DNA from: Atrichornis clamosus
Taxonomy: Eukaryota; Chordata; Aves; Passeriformes; Menuridae
NCBI GenBank assembly: GCA_013400975.1
Contig: WBMZ01002687.1
Coordinates: forward strand, 1-64,000
Length of the DNA stretch: 64,000 nucleotides
Direction of reading: 5' to 3'
A model generated the notes under the pieces. That model was not told where the DNA came from and did no database searches. It was given only the letters and a program-made list of their open reading frames with translations. Positions 25,269 to 37,332 of this stretch are shown one piece after another (position 1 is the stretch's first letter; each line of letters opens with the position of its first letter). The position numbers were made by a program, and so were the translations under genes.

Positions 25269-28200
25269 CTTTTTTCCCCATCTTATACCTCTCAGCCCTA
25301 ATCAGTTTGGAAACTCCATGGGATGCAGGGAGATAACCTGAATCACCATGGTCTTCTGCACAAGGCTGCAAGGGAATCCCTATTCCAGTCTAGGAGCCCC
25401 TCCTCTGACTCTTCCTACTTTAACCTTGGTATCTGCAGGGCTTTTCTATAATATATATTCTCACTCCTTTCTTACAGATGCTGTGTAGAACATTCTTACC
25501 CCCTCCTGAACGTGTTATCACAGAGGCACTGACACCAGCAGCAGTCACATCTTCAGCTGTGTCCAGTGGCAGGTGTATTTTGGAGGCATTTGAAATTGCC
25601 ACTGACCACCAAGGGGACAGCTCCTGGTGCCTTCTTGCAGAAGCCACTGCCATCATTGCCCCCCCACATGTAAAATCCCTTTCGATGTAAACCAAATATT
25701 ATAGCTCTGAATGAATTGAAAAACAGCTCTTGCCCCATACAACATGCTGGCTATGGATTTACTCAAATTCATGTGCAGACAAGGTGTCAAAAGTCATCAA
25801 ATGAGAGAGAATATCACATCTGGGAAGAGAAGGTCTACCAAACCCCCCAAAAATTAGAATTTCATGTTGCCCCTGCATTTTGTCTTATTATCAGGTATTC
25901 TTTGAGTAAATACAAAATGTTCTGCTTAACATTTTTCTACTTACACAACATGATTTGCTTAAAATTTTTTCCATTGTATATTTATGTATCTGTCACTTCT
26001 TTTGGTTTTTTTCTGCTCCTCTGCCAGTTGTCAGTGTTATATTAAGCTGATGGTGTGGAAATTTCTGGATAATTAGCCTTGGGCAACATCGCTTTCACTG
26101 CTGAGTGATGATGGACATGTAAAAAGGCATCAAAAGCAGAAGCAATAAACACAGAGATCGTCAGAGTATCTGCGGAGGAAACACTTGCGCTGCTCTCCTT
26201 GAGACAAGATAGGCTGGGCTGCTGACTGTGAAACTTTCTGATTTCAAAATGGCAAAAAGAGTTGGCAGGTTTGGCCTGCTTGTACCCAGGTTTTCTCTCA
26301 CAGAGAGGCAGGGATGCATTGGGTGGGACTGGGTGCTTGGTTAATTTTTTGTCTGCTCGCTTAAAACCCATGCCTTGCAGGAAAGCAAACAGACTTCCCA
26401 CCAGGACTTTGTTAGCATTCTTCTTGTCCTCAGTATAGCATATTAAAAATTCTCACCTGAATAGGCACAAATGCATTCTCTGGATTAAACAGGCATTAGA
26501 TTGGGACACAGTAAGGTTTATATCTAGAGCCATATATTTAGGAGGGTTTAATATGAGCATGTATATATCACTTATGTGCAAGTCTTGTGCTACTGTTTCA
26601 CTCCATTAAACTCTAGAAAACACTGCAATAGAAACTTTGTTATTGATATCCTATGAAATACTTGTGAATAAAATTCTTTCAATGCATATTTCCTTGCCAA
26701 TTTTAAGATTAACCTTAAGTACATTGAAATATTCAACACAGCTTTGTAATCTCCCTACTACAAAATGAAAAATATTTAATATTACTTTTCAGTAAGAAGT
26801 GGATAAATGCTAATAATTTTACCATTGCTTAAAAGACCAATAAATAGAATAAGTGAAATAAATATCGGTTCAGGTAACTCTGCCCATTTTTATTCTTCTA
26901 CTATTTCTCTAAAGTCAGTTGTATAGCAATACTCTCTTTTTTTCTCAATTTCTGCATTTCTGCTGCTTAATTTTCATCTGTAATCATGAAATCCCCCTCT
27001 GTAGCAAGAAAACACATTGTGAAAAAATGTAAGTCTATGTCTTAAAGGAAAGAACAAAAAACTGCTTTAAAGAAAGAGCTGTTTTCAAGAGCAAAAAAAA
27101 AAAAGTCTTTAATAACATAGCTGAAAGACAAAAATATCTGGAGGGCATTCAGACACAGTTCAAAACCTTCAAAAAAGCAAATTATTCCATTGCAACTGGA
27201 TGACTTCTCTTGATCTAATCTGGATGTACCTCACAATGATGGAGATGGGTACAGGTTTCGCTGTTTGTATTAAATAAGAATTGGTCTTCAATTTCTGCAA
27301 GAGGATTTTGTGCTAAAAGGAAAGAATCTTTTGTCTGTGTCCTAGAAATGGAACAGACTTTCTCACATTTTGATCTCTGTTTTTTTCACTGTGTCTTTAA
27401 TGATTTGAACGGTAACATTTTCAGCCTGTATCCCTTGTTCAGCCATGACCTGCCCAGTGCTGCTGTGATTGAACTCTTTACCTCTCCAAATTCAGGTCTT
27501 CCACAGAATTTTGAAGACCAAAAGAGAAAGAAAACTGTGGAGTACTGCAGGGTCAGGAGCAGCACTCCAGAGGTCAGCAGTGTCTCTCACATCCATAGTC
27601 TGGCATCCCTGAAAACTCAAAGGAGAGTTTTTGCAGTAATATGAATATGAATTTACAGCTGGAAAGATCAGCTCCTTGACATCCTCTTTGTAAACTCAGG
27701 TGAAAGAGAAATTTCAGTGTCTACAGAGAAAAGAGCTTCTGTGAATCCACAGCAGTAACTGCAAAATGGTTTCATTACTGCCGTGAAGCCCATTCACGCG
27801 CCTGCTTTGTAATCCACCTTTGAGCAGGGGCACAGTCAGCCTGGTCTAGGCTTAGAGGGAATCCCACTGCTTACCACGTGAAAACTATCTCAAAATATCT
27901 TTGTAAGAGCTACTGAGTGCAGGTTTGAGACTATTGGAAGGGGAGAAAAAGGACAAAAGTAAGCTTTAATGGGGCTTGTTAAATCTGTTTATTGTACAGA
28001 CATACCAGTTCCAGATAACCCATGATCCAGTATTCACAATGCATAAACTGCTCTGGTTAACACCCTCTTTTGGCTGAGCACACCATTGAATTGGCAGTGC
28101 TGGTTCACACTAGTGCATAACAGCTCTTATGCCTCCTCCTCAACTCATCCTGGGTTTAACATGAAAGGACTCTCTTTACCTAAACTAGAATTGATCTTGG

Positions 28201-28728
28201 AGTGTGAAACGTAGAGATGAGCCCTACCTTGCAATTTCATTGTGGTTCCTCAGGAGTTCATCCTTGTTCCTGATCTGACAACTCCTCTCAGGACAAGGAT
28301 GGCAGTGTTCACCAAGGTTTGATATGTTGAAGAGCACCTCACAAGAGGCATCCAGCTTTTACTCTTCCATCACAAAAACACTCAGTCACTCAAAGTATAC
28401 CCAACAGTCCTAAGACTTTTCTTGTCCATTAAAGTACACTGTGAAGCATCATTTTTAAGGAAATAAAAAAGCAATATGCTTTTCCCCCTGTAACTGAGTG
28501 GGACAACTATTAAAGTGTCATAAAGAATCATAGAGTGAGGTCTTGAATGTAGGCAATAGTGGTAATGTTTGGTTTCTGAATCATATAATTTCTCTGTCTG
28601 CTAGTCCATTACAAGAATGTAGTCCATGTTATTGCAACTCTTCCATCACAAGCAAGGGCAATATTAGGGATGTTAGAGGGCACATTCCTATCAATTCCCA
28701 TCAACATCCATTATGAATCATGTGCCTG
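25269..28728. other. Non-coding DNA with two long chance-level open frames
   Basis: An exon-like segment at 25478-25572 is preceded by ctcactcctttcttacag and has a weak donor (cag|gtgtat). The whole 25420-25740 interval is unusually open in several frames. A 119-codon - frame spans 26042-26401; it starts at GTG, or at an ATG nine codons in, and has no recognisable domain. No interspersed repeat was recognised. Confidence 0.45.
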
Positions 28729-28895
28729 AGTCATAGACTCATAGAATACTTTATGTTGGAATGGACCCATAAGGATCATCAAGTTCAAATCTCTGCTCCT
28801 CGCAGGACTACCTAAGACTAAACCGTATGAGTAAGAGCAACCTCCAGATGATGCATTTGCATTTGCATTTGCCTAAAGCTTTTTGAACCTCTGGT
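28729..28895 (-). mobile_element. CR1 LINE, 3' end fragment with GCATTT expansion
   Basis: It reads tcatagactcatagaatact then ttatgttggaatggacccat on the + strand, followed by aaggatcatcaagttcaaat and ctctgctcctcgcaggacta. This is the reverse complement of a CR1 3' end from a subfamily different from the copies at 10.3-12.1 kb. The later aaccgtatgagtaagagcaa and ctttttgaacctctgg fit the region that normally encodes the accatgtgcctgagagca and cgcttcttgaac landmarks. Between them sits a GCATTT triplication. Similarity is lost past about 28895. Confidence 0.8.
28853..28872. repeat. (GCATTT)3 hexanucleotide repeat inside CR1
   Basis: Three consecutive GCATTT units plus a partial fourth lie inside the CR1 fragment. 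They create two overlapping copies of ATTTGCAT (28855-28862 and 28861-28868), the reverse complement of the POU-domain octamer ATGCAAAT. Confidence 0.9.
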
Positions 28896-30980
28896 AATAT
28901 TATTCAGATTTTTTTTCTCCAGCTCAAAAAAATTTGGAAGTTCACTATTCACCGTGAAACATCCTGCTTTTGGTCAGCCATCCTAAATAAGTTTTGTAAT
29001 AGTTTTATTGCTTCCTCTTTATTTCTAGTATTGTGGGATTTGTTGAGTAACCGGTCTGCCTTTGCCTCATCACCTACATGACTTTGCAATCTTTAAATAC
29101 ACTTCCATTTGGAAGTTTTCATCTCTCACCTGACTTATTAATGATATAAAAGAACAATCAAGACAGAAAAAGAGCATTTCAATTACAGTATAAATCTAGT
29201 TTATACAGTCTTCCTATTTAGGGAATATAAAATAAACTATAAACCTGTTATATAACTATGAGTTTAAACCACAGGTTACAGAAGAGACATAATCCAGTAG
29301 TCCTTACTTCTGAAGGTTTTATGTCTGAGGGCTGAGACTATGGATATTTTCATAGATAACTTCTTAGAGGATAATCCTCCACACAAAAGCTTTATAGCAT
29401 TTCTGTAGAAAAGTAAACAAACGGAAAGCTTAAAAAACCCCAAAACAAAACAAAAAAATTCCCTAACTTAACCTTGAATTTATGGAATCAGATAAAATTG
29501 TGCTATTGATTGAATGAGAAAGTGGTATTTCGCTTTTCAATTCCAGGACCACTAGATATACCTCTACGTACACTATATATATGATTATCAGTAGTAAAAT
29601 ATTTTATGCAAAGATTAACAATTAATCCATAAAAAATTGCAGAATAAACTTCACAAGCTTGCCTAATTTTTTTCACCACCTATTTTTCATGATCAGTGTT
29701 TTCCTTGGTTAGCAGTTTGGATCACTTGCTGCTGGCTTTCCATTGTTCAAGTGTTTTTAAAATTTTTTCTCTCAAGTTGTCTTCTTCAGCTACATTTTTA
29801 ATATTGTCAAGAAAACATGGTTTTTCCTTGTTCACTTTACCACAAACATCTGTCTCTGTAACTCCAGATACCTTATAGCTTTGAAGGTCACGGTCTTATC
29901 AGACAAAAGAGAGTCTTAACTGCAGTACAGGAATAAGTACTTGAGACCTCTCTGTTAAAGGCTGGTTTATATGTGAGAGATGGATATGCATAATTCTTCA
30001 TTGGATAAAATAGTTTTTATTAAATATTCTTGTAGAAGTTCTTAACAGAAACCCCGAAATAATAGTGATGTTACTTAGACCTTTGGTTAAGGTAAATTAC
30101 TGTCTGCCCTTATGAACTTGTGGACCTTGGCCCTTTATCCCTGATAACTCTGGCTCACTATGCTACAGAGCATAAGGCACATGGTTTTAATATTCTTACT
30201 AGAATATCTTACTATTCCTCAGAAGCTGAGGAAATTCAGAATGACTAGTAACCTTTGCCTTTTTAACTCTATAGCTTTTCTATTCTGTACATCTGACAAG
30301 GGAAGATCCGAACACTGCTTCAAACACAAAGCACCTTTTCACATGCATTTACTGCAAGGAAGGTACAGTATTTCCCTGAAAAATTCAAGTTAATCTCTTA
30401 TAATCTGTTTCATAACAGTTACAGAAAAATTCCTTTCACCGAATGTTTATTTTATTTTTGGTACCAAGGTAAAAAATTTTTCACTATTATTATGCAGCTA
30501 ATAATTGTCTCATATTTCTTTTCCTTGGTAGTATATATCTCTTTTGTTTTCAAGGCTCTCATTTGCCACATGGCTATGGCCAACAGGCAAACGTCTAAGA
30601 AACTTTTCCATGAGAAAAATTGCAGTGTTAAAAGCAAATAAACTGTCAAAAAACCCCCAAATCAATCGAAAACCTGTAGGCACTTTTTTTTTTCCCCAAG
30701 TAAAAACTTTCTCTCCTTCACAATTTATCTCATTCTATCTGGCAGGAATCTTTCTACTATGATGTATCTAATCCCCCTCAGAATATAACAGAGCACCAGG
30801 AGAAGAGTTGTGCAAGAAATTTACGGCAAGTGCATAAATCACAAACTATCTGCTTTAGGCTGCACGCAGATAAATTTAATTACTACTTTGCAGTTTATTT
30901 GAAAACTTATGCTCTTCATTCAGGCTGAAAGACTGACACATATTTGTGCAGTTAAACATCTGTCTTCAGTCAGAAAAATT
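28896..30980. other. Non-coding DNA, no clear feature
   Basis: No gene or repeat family is recognised. An A-rich patch (ccccaaaacaaaacaaaaaa) lies near 29438-29458. Open frames are 77 codons or fewer. Confidence 0.5.
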
Positions 30981-31004
30981 ACAATCACAATCACAATCAC
31001 AATT
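30981..31004. repeat. (ACAATC)4 hexanucleotide microsatellite
   Basis: There are three exact ACAATC units and a fourth ending acaatt. Confidence 0.9.
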
Positions 31005-34000
31005 AGGAGTTGGAGCACCTCAATTTCAGACATCCATTTTGTGATGGTTAAATACAGTTCGGTTTGTAGCAGCAATATAATTTATTGACTGTGATCTAGG
31101 CAATCTGCTCAGTTGTTATAGTTCTGCAAAAATATTTATTGTGGGCATCACACAACAACTGAGTTAGTGTCACCCTATTCAGTAACTAGGGTTAGTAACT
31201 AGCTAGTACAATAATAGCATAAAACAACCTTATTGATGTGTTATTTTATACTGAGTGAAAGTGTTGGCAGGGTAAAATAGACACAGACTTAATCCTCATT
31301 TCTTGAGAGAGCAAATATGGACAAAGGGATTAAAAACCTACTCAGTGGCCCGTTAGGTAACAATACAAACTACTCTGTAACGTAGGACACCCAATTATAT
31401 GATTTGTCCTGAGTTGAACTCAGTCCCTTCAGAGTGCCTGTAATTCTCTTTTTGCAGGGATAAGAAGATGTTTGAAACAAAATTTCTCTAATGTAAGAAT
31501 ACAAATGTCCCAAATTCCAAACCAAGGACATTGGGAAGTACCAGTATGTTTTCTAATATGTTTCTTTACTGAAAGTAGCAGTGGAAGCTTTAATTAATTC
31601 ATAAGTGTATAGCTAATTTCCCCCATGACTGCTGCAGTCAACTATTTTTATTTGTCCATACCCTCCCAGGCTTGGGATAGTAGTCTCAAGTTTACAAATT
31701 TTCATCTTAACTTGTCAGGCAACCATTACTCCTCATTTCATTCCAGATAAATCTCAAAAATTTTCAACATATTTTGCCATTCTTAAATTTTTCGTGCATA
31801 GATTGATCTGAATTCTGATCTCTGTCTTTTTGTTCTTGCTGCTGTTTTTGTTTTCTGTTTTATTTCCATCGAGAAGTGCTTGGCTCATGTCTTGAAAACT
31901 AGAATCTATAAATGGCTTTGAAAAACCAGCTTCAGTGAGCTACTTTGGCTTTTTCCATGTAGTGTGACAGGTCACTAAAATAATGGAGCATTAGCTAGTC
32001 TTCCTCACTAGATGACTAAAGCTTTTTAAGTAACTACAAAGAATGAGTCAGAGACAGAGAGAGATGACTATCCATGGGGTTTGTGAAAAGATAAGCCTGT
32101 TTCCACAGTTGGAAGCAAAGGCCTGTTTATTTCCATGGCAGCTAACAGTGAGGGTAAGGGTTGACCTTCTGTTCCCTGAATGATGTTAAATAATCACCCC
32201 ATGTAGTGCTACCTCTTACAGGCGGGAATTTCAACTTTCCCTATGTTGCTAACTTTTTGCCAGTTGTCTGCACTTCCATATAAATTTGTATGGCTTTTTA
32301 CATTGGGTCAAAATATGTCTAACTCCACAACTCCTCCTAACTGAGAAGTTGCATGAGTCCTGGGAATATGGAGTCTAGGTCTAGCTACAGGCTTTACAGA
32401 TGATTGACACCAAAAGAACACATCACTTTGTAGGATTTAAACAAATCCTGTTATTTTCTGGAGTAGCAAGGTACGGAATTCAATGTATAGAAATTCTTGT
32501 TTTCTGAAAAACAAATACTGGTCCTACTTTTTTGTAATAACCACATAATAAAAATTCCAAACAAAATTCACATGGATATCACAGTTTAAGGTTATACAAG
32601 CCCTTGTTGGAAAGAGTTACTTTAATGCACATGAATATTAGGTAGGTAATTTATATAAATATTAAATTTCTATTAGTTAATATCTTCTACTGCACACATA
32701 ATAACCGAGCATTAGTTGCAATTGTTTATACCTTAACCACCCAAAAGGGTTTTTTGCAATGAAACTATTTTACGAAGAAAACACATAAAGAAAACAAATT
32801 TTCTGTGGCAAAATGGGATCATTTCACCTAAGTAATGTTCATCAGATTAGTCTCCTTTTGTCTGATTGCTGATATTTGGTTTTGGCCCATTTAGTTAATG
32901 CATATTGCTTCTCTCTTACTACCAGAGACTTCTATTTCTTCCTCTTCAATATGAGGTTACTGCTGCATTTGAGATGCCTGTTAACAGATGCAGCTTCATG
33001 ATGGTGTTGTGTGAACCTCAAAATCATCAGTAAGTCCTGTTCCTTTCTTCTCGGAAAGAGAAGAAGCCTCAGAAACCAGTGGCTGGACTTCCATTGTCCA
33101 GCTCCAGCAAACCTTAGTCCCCAGACCAGCAAATGTGACAGAGATGGAGATGGGCACATTAAACCTTGATGCCACCCTTCCCCAGCCCGAACAACCCCTT
33201 GCCCAAGGCACTGCTTCCCACAGCCTCCCTGTCCAGCAGCACCCATCCCATAAAAAAAGAGCCCCTGTACCACTGGGCTCCATCTGGAAACAAATATCAG
33301 GGTGTCCTTTTGCTCATGTAATAACTACTTCTCTCCCATCTAAGGAAGATTAACATTGAAAAACCAATCAGTTTTCCACCTACTTCTTTGCAGCAGGGGT
33401 TTCCCCTCCTATCAGCTAATGCAGGTTTCTGTGAAAACAATCCACTGCACTCAGCATCACACCAGCAGAAAATCCCTCTGGACCCTCTATTTGTTTACTA
33501 GATTTCAGGAGGAACCCCATCTCTTTCCCTCAGCATTGCCTTTCTGGAATAGTTCCTCTCATCTGTGATTTATACTATTTCTTCCTGCCAGGTGGAAGTT
33601 ATAACTAAAAGTGAACGTGCTGGGATGTTATTCACCAAGCAAAATGGCATTTATAATGTAATGTGGATAAATTCCCAAAGCATCAAAACTTGCTCTGAAA
33701 ACCCTTATTACGCTTCTTTAGGTGAGTGAAGAGAATTTTAGCCTCCTGGAAATGTTCCAGTAGAAAGGAATGACAGTTTCTACTGTATTATATTTTGGAA
33801 AACTTTAACTGCACCTCCTGCCCCTCACCAAGTGGTGGTCCTGCCCTGTGCTGATTCCTCTGCCTGAGACCAAAATGCAAGCAGCTTTCACTCACCTTTC
33901 TTTCAGGATAGGGTTTTACAGTGAACTTTAATGACTACCGGGAGAAAAAATAAATATTTTGCCTTGATTATCTAACATTAAACACCCTGACAGGTGCAGT

Positions 34001-34780
34001 TTTAAATAAATAATTGGATAGGCAAGTACCGAGGATGAAACTTCACCCTGCTTACCTTTAGACGTGCCTTACTTCAGACTCCTTGCCATGCTGCAGGATA
34101 TTCTGTGCCTGTTTTCACTCATTCTTTTCACCTGTGAATAAGTAACTGATATCTTCAATGGAGTCATATACTTGGAAAATATATATGCATATATAAATGT
34201 ATATATGACAAATACAATCTTTTTTTTTTAATCTAAAATCAGCTTCTCATCATATTCTCTAAACTTAATAACAGCTGATCCATTTTTCTTTACTTAAAAA
34301 AGAGTAACCAACAATTCTAAACACAGGGAAGTATATAAATAGCACAAAAGTCTAAGCTGTGATTGAATACTCTCCCAGACAGTGCTTTTATGGAGAAGAG
34401 ACCACCATTCCAGGGATGCTAGAAAGCCTAAACAATGTAACAGTGGGGTCTTTGTTCTTTTTCCTAAGTAAATCAAAAACATAGAGGTCTTGCCTTTTCT
34501 CCCACTCCACTGGCATGGCCAAATGGCATGTTGAACAGAAGCCAGGTTGCAGGGTAAGGAACCCATACTTCATTAGTGCATTCAGATGCAACTTGCTTTC
34601 ATTGTGTGCTTTTACATTGTTTGATCAGTGTCTGCAGAAGAGAGAGAAGAGAGAGGAATGCAGCTCCTTTGGCACTCTAGAGCAGAGACGGGCAAAGTCT
34701 CTTGTTCTTGTCATTTTATCTCTCTCATCCCTTAGTGTGCAATCATCCAATTCCCACATCACATTGAATTGCACCTCACC
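31005..34780. other. Non-coding DNA, no clear feature
   Basis: A G+C-richer patch at about 33050-33290 carries overlapping open frames of 113 and 95 codons on - and 72 on +. Several overlapping frames with no domain suggest composition, not coding. A TA-rich palindromic patch (atatatatgcatatata) lies at about 34170-34190, followed by a T run near 34220. The 107-codon + frame at 34515-34838 runs into the CR1 below and is not a gene. Confidence 0.45.
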
Positions 34781-35430
34781 CATGAGCCAGCAGTGTCCTT
34801 GTGGCCAAGAAGGCCAATGGGATCCTGGGATGCATTAGGAAAAGCATTTCCAGCAGGTTGACAGAGATGATCCTGGCCCTCTACTCAGTCCTGGTAAAGC
34901 CACATCTGGAGTGCTCTGTCCAGTTTTGGGTTCCTCAGTACCAGAGAGACATGGAGCTTGGGGAGCAGGTCCAGTGGGATGCTGCAGAGTTGATCAAGGG
35001 ACTGGAGCATCTCCCTTATGAGGAAAGGCTGAGGGAGCAGGGCCCATTCAGCCTCGAGAAGAGATGACTGAGAGGGGACCTCATCAATATAAGTCTCTAA
35101 AGGGGCAGTGCCAAGATTATGGAGCCAGGCTCTTCTCAGTGGTATCAGCTAACAGGACAAGAGGCAATGGGCAGAAACTAATGCACAGGAAGTTCCACCT
35201 GAATATCAGGAACATCTTCTTTGCTGTCTGGGTGATCATACACTGGAACAGATTGTCTGGAGAGGTTGTGGATTCTCGCTCACTGAAGATGTTCAAGAAC
35301 TGTCTGGACATAATCCTTTGCCATGTGGTCTGGGATGACCCTGCTTGAGCATGCAGGTTGGACCAAATGACCCACTGTTGTCCCTTCCAACCTGACCCAT
35401 TCTGTGACATTCTGTGATTCTTTCTGTGAC
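34781..35430 (+). mobile_element. CR1 LINE, 5'-truncated 3' portion (largest copy here)
   Basis: About 650 bp read in CR1 order on the + strand: catgagccagcagtgtcctt, aaggccaatgggatcctggg, ctactcagtcctggtaaagc, ggactggagcatctccctta, gacaagaggcaatgggcaga and gcaggttggaccaaatgacc. The end is attctgtgacattctgtgat, the octamer-type 3' tail. This is the end of ORF2 plus the 3' UTR; the rest of the element (ORF1 and most of ORF2) is absent, as in most genomic CR1 copies. No target-site duplication is expected or seen. Its reading frame is broken and is described separately. Confidence 0.96.
34801..35346 (+). pseudogene. CR1 ORF2 (reverse transcriptase) C-terminal remnant, broken
   Basis: The first open segment, 34801-35067, contains CR1 ORF2 motifs such as AKKANGILGCIRKS, LYSVLVKPHLE and [15 protein letters not shown], then FSLEKR. 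These lie downstream of the catalytic YxDD core of the reverse transcriptase, which is not present here. A TGA at 35065-35067 replaces the Arg codon usual after FSLEKR. The frame resumes as LRGDLIN, then a net loss of about 4 bases near 35085-35095 shifts it. The conserved [14 protein letters not shown] and FHLNIR motifs therefore appear in the next frame, ending at a TGA near 35346. It cannot make a functional protein. Confidence 0.9.
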
Positions 35431-37154
35431 TATTGCCATTGATCTCAATTAAACCATTATAGAGAAACGTTAAAGTTAAGGGGGTAAAAAGAAAAAGAAA
35501 TGCAGCTGATAGATGTTAATCTCATTATTTGAGTAGCAGGCTCTCTGATATTTTATTAATAATCAGTGAGGTGCAAGAATCATATGCAAGACAGCAACTT
35601 TTTCAAGGTCAGGAGAATGATGTTTTACAAGATTTTATTCCTCTGGTAGGTGATTAATGAAATAAACAAAAGATGTCCTCAAATAATCTTACAGGCCTGG
35701 TTATATAATAGCACAAATTATAAAGCTTTTTTTACTGGAATCGAGGAATTTAAGTACTAAAACTATGAATTTCATTCTTACATTTCCTTAAACTATAATT
35801 TTTATGAACCACAGATGCAATATTCACAAACCCATACCCTTCCAAAAATGCACATTTGGGGGCATCTTTTAGAGGGGAAAATGGGTAATATTCCCAGAGA
35901 AGCTGCCAGCTATCATTGAAGCCACCCACACGCTGTCGACATGCTGCTAGCAATTTTTTCTTCAAACTAATTAACACCTAAGTCAAGATGTGTTCACTTT
36001 TGTCTCTTGACTTACCTGACATTTTTTACATGACTTTAGTTGGAAGCTTGAAGAAATTCTGCACTGAAAGACTATATGTGCAGGATGATCACCATGTTGA
36101 ACAAGACCATTCTCTCTGTAAGAAAGGCATCAATTTTCCCACAGTTCAATTTACTGAGGAAACAATGACAGCCACATGAATTTGAATTTTTTTAAATTTC
36201 TCTACCTCAGTGCTGCCTTCTCACAATGTTTTCAAATCAAACTGATCACCCCTAAAATGTTGCAGCAACTATTGTTTCATCAGAGAGACTGTGAAGTTGA
36301 ATTTTATCTAAAATAGTATCGTTTCTGCAGGCTGTTCATTCTACCATTGGTCTTTTTCTGACAAATATTTTTCATAAAGGATTTATGACTACTACTTAGT
36401 ATGATATTTCTGGGCTAAAGCACTGCAAGTGTCCAAGGCCTAATGCCCTTCCACTGCCTCTGGATGGATTTTCCTGAGAGAATCTACCAACTCCACTTGT
36501 CTGCTTTTAAGGTCAGAAGACTAAAGCTTACAGGGGGAGGGTTTGGAAATTCAGCTCTGATAGATAACACATGTAACATCTCACTGGGACATCTCTTTTA
36601 GATTATACTGTATATGAGAGCTGTCATACCTGGATAATGTAGGAATTATGTCAAACCTTGTAGTTCTCCAGTTCTACAGATTTTTAAAATACTGTCATTT
36701 AAACATTGTTTGAATAGCTACACTGCAAGGGGGAAGAGAACAAATTCCATCTTTTGTTTGTTTATTGAGCAAGCAACTGTTGCTGCGTTCTGCAATGGAT
36801 AGAGGGAAGTCAGTAAACAGCAAATGTCTCACCATGTCCGACAGTTGCATGTATCAAATAGTCTCAACAGCAAAATCAGAGCATAACCTGGATAAAGATA
36901 AGAGTAAGAAAACCAGAAAGATGACTCCTCTTACATCTTGAGTCTTCAGATGGATATTTCGGCAGCTCACTTCACTCCAGTTCTCCCCAGCCTGTGCACT
37001 GTGTGAAGTGGAAAAGCTGCAGCCATTTATCGGCCTGGGGAAAATAAAGTGTATTTCCCCAAAAGACTGTGCTTCACAAGCTTCAGGAGGTATTGCTGAG
37101 GCTGTATTTCAAACTTGCCTGGCAGCAATATGGTCTCCAGCATCACACCTATCA
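35431..37154. other. Non-coding DNA, no clear feature
   Basis: No gene or repeat family is recognised between the CR1 and the MIR. Open frames are 75 codons or fewer and unrecognised. Confidence 0.5.
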
Positions 37155-37332
37155 AACATTAATGAACCCATCCTCATAAACCCTTTGCAAGGCAGGGAAT
37201 AATTATTTCCCTTTTACAGATGGAGAACTGAGTCACAGCAAGATGCAAGTGATTTACCTAGAGGAAATATGTAGCCAAGCCAGAAACTGAACCCAGACCT
37301 TTCAAATTTCAGAGCACCATTCTCAAAGCATG
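37155..37332 (-). mobile_element. MIR SINE (tRNA-derived CORE-SINE)
   Basis: Read on the + strand, the run ttatttcccttttacagatg then gagaactgagtcacagcaag matches the reverse complement of MIR (ccccattttacagatgagga, aactgaggcacagagaggtt). Further right, gccaagccagaaactgaacc and cagacctttcaaatttcaga, then gcaccattctca, match the MIR 5' half in which a tRNA-like B-box region reads gggttcgaatccc. On the left, cctcataaaccctttgcaag corresponds to the cctcatagggttgttgtgag side of the core. Agreement runs in order over about 170 bp, good for so ancient an element. The open frame at 37214-37414 on - overlaps it and is not a gene. Confidence 0.8.

Noticed and set aside
25716..26045. 109-codon frame on the + strand
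   Set aside because: The C-terminal half is Phe/Leu/Tyr-rich because of T-rich DNA, with no domain. It is within chance expectation.
26042..26401. 119-codon frame on the - strand with protein-like composition
   Set aside because: It begins at GTG or at an internal ATG. I see no domain, signal peptide or known family, and one or two runs of this length are expected by chance in 64 kb.
28514..28545. Possible CR1 tail (agaatcatagagtgagg)
   Set aside because: Only a dozen or so bases resemble the tail, and nothing beyond follows CR1 order.
32932..33283. Overlapping 113- and 95-codon frames on - and a 72-codon frame on +
   Set aside because: Several overlapping frames share a locally G+C-rich patch with few stops. 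No recognisable protein.
34515..34838. 107-codon frame on the + strand
   Set aside because: Its 3' end lies inside the CR1 at 34781 in the wrong frame for ORF2. The upstream part is unrecognised.
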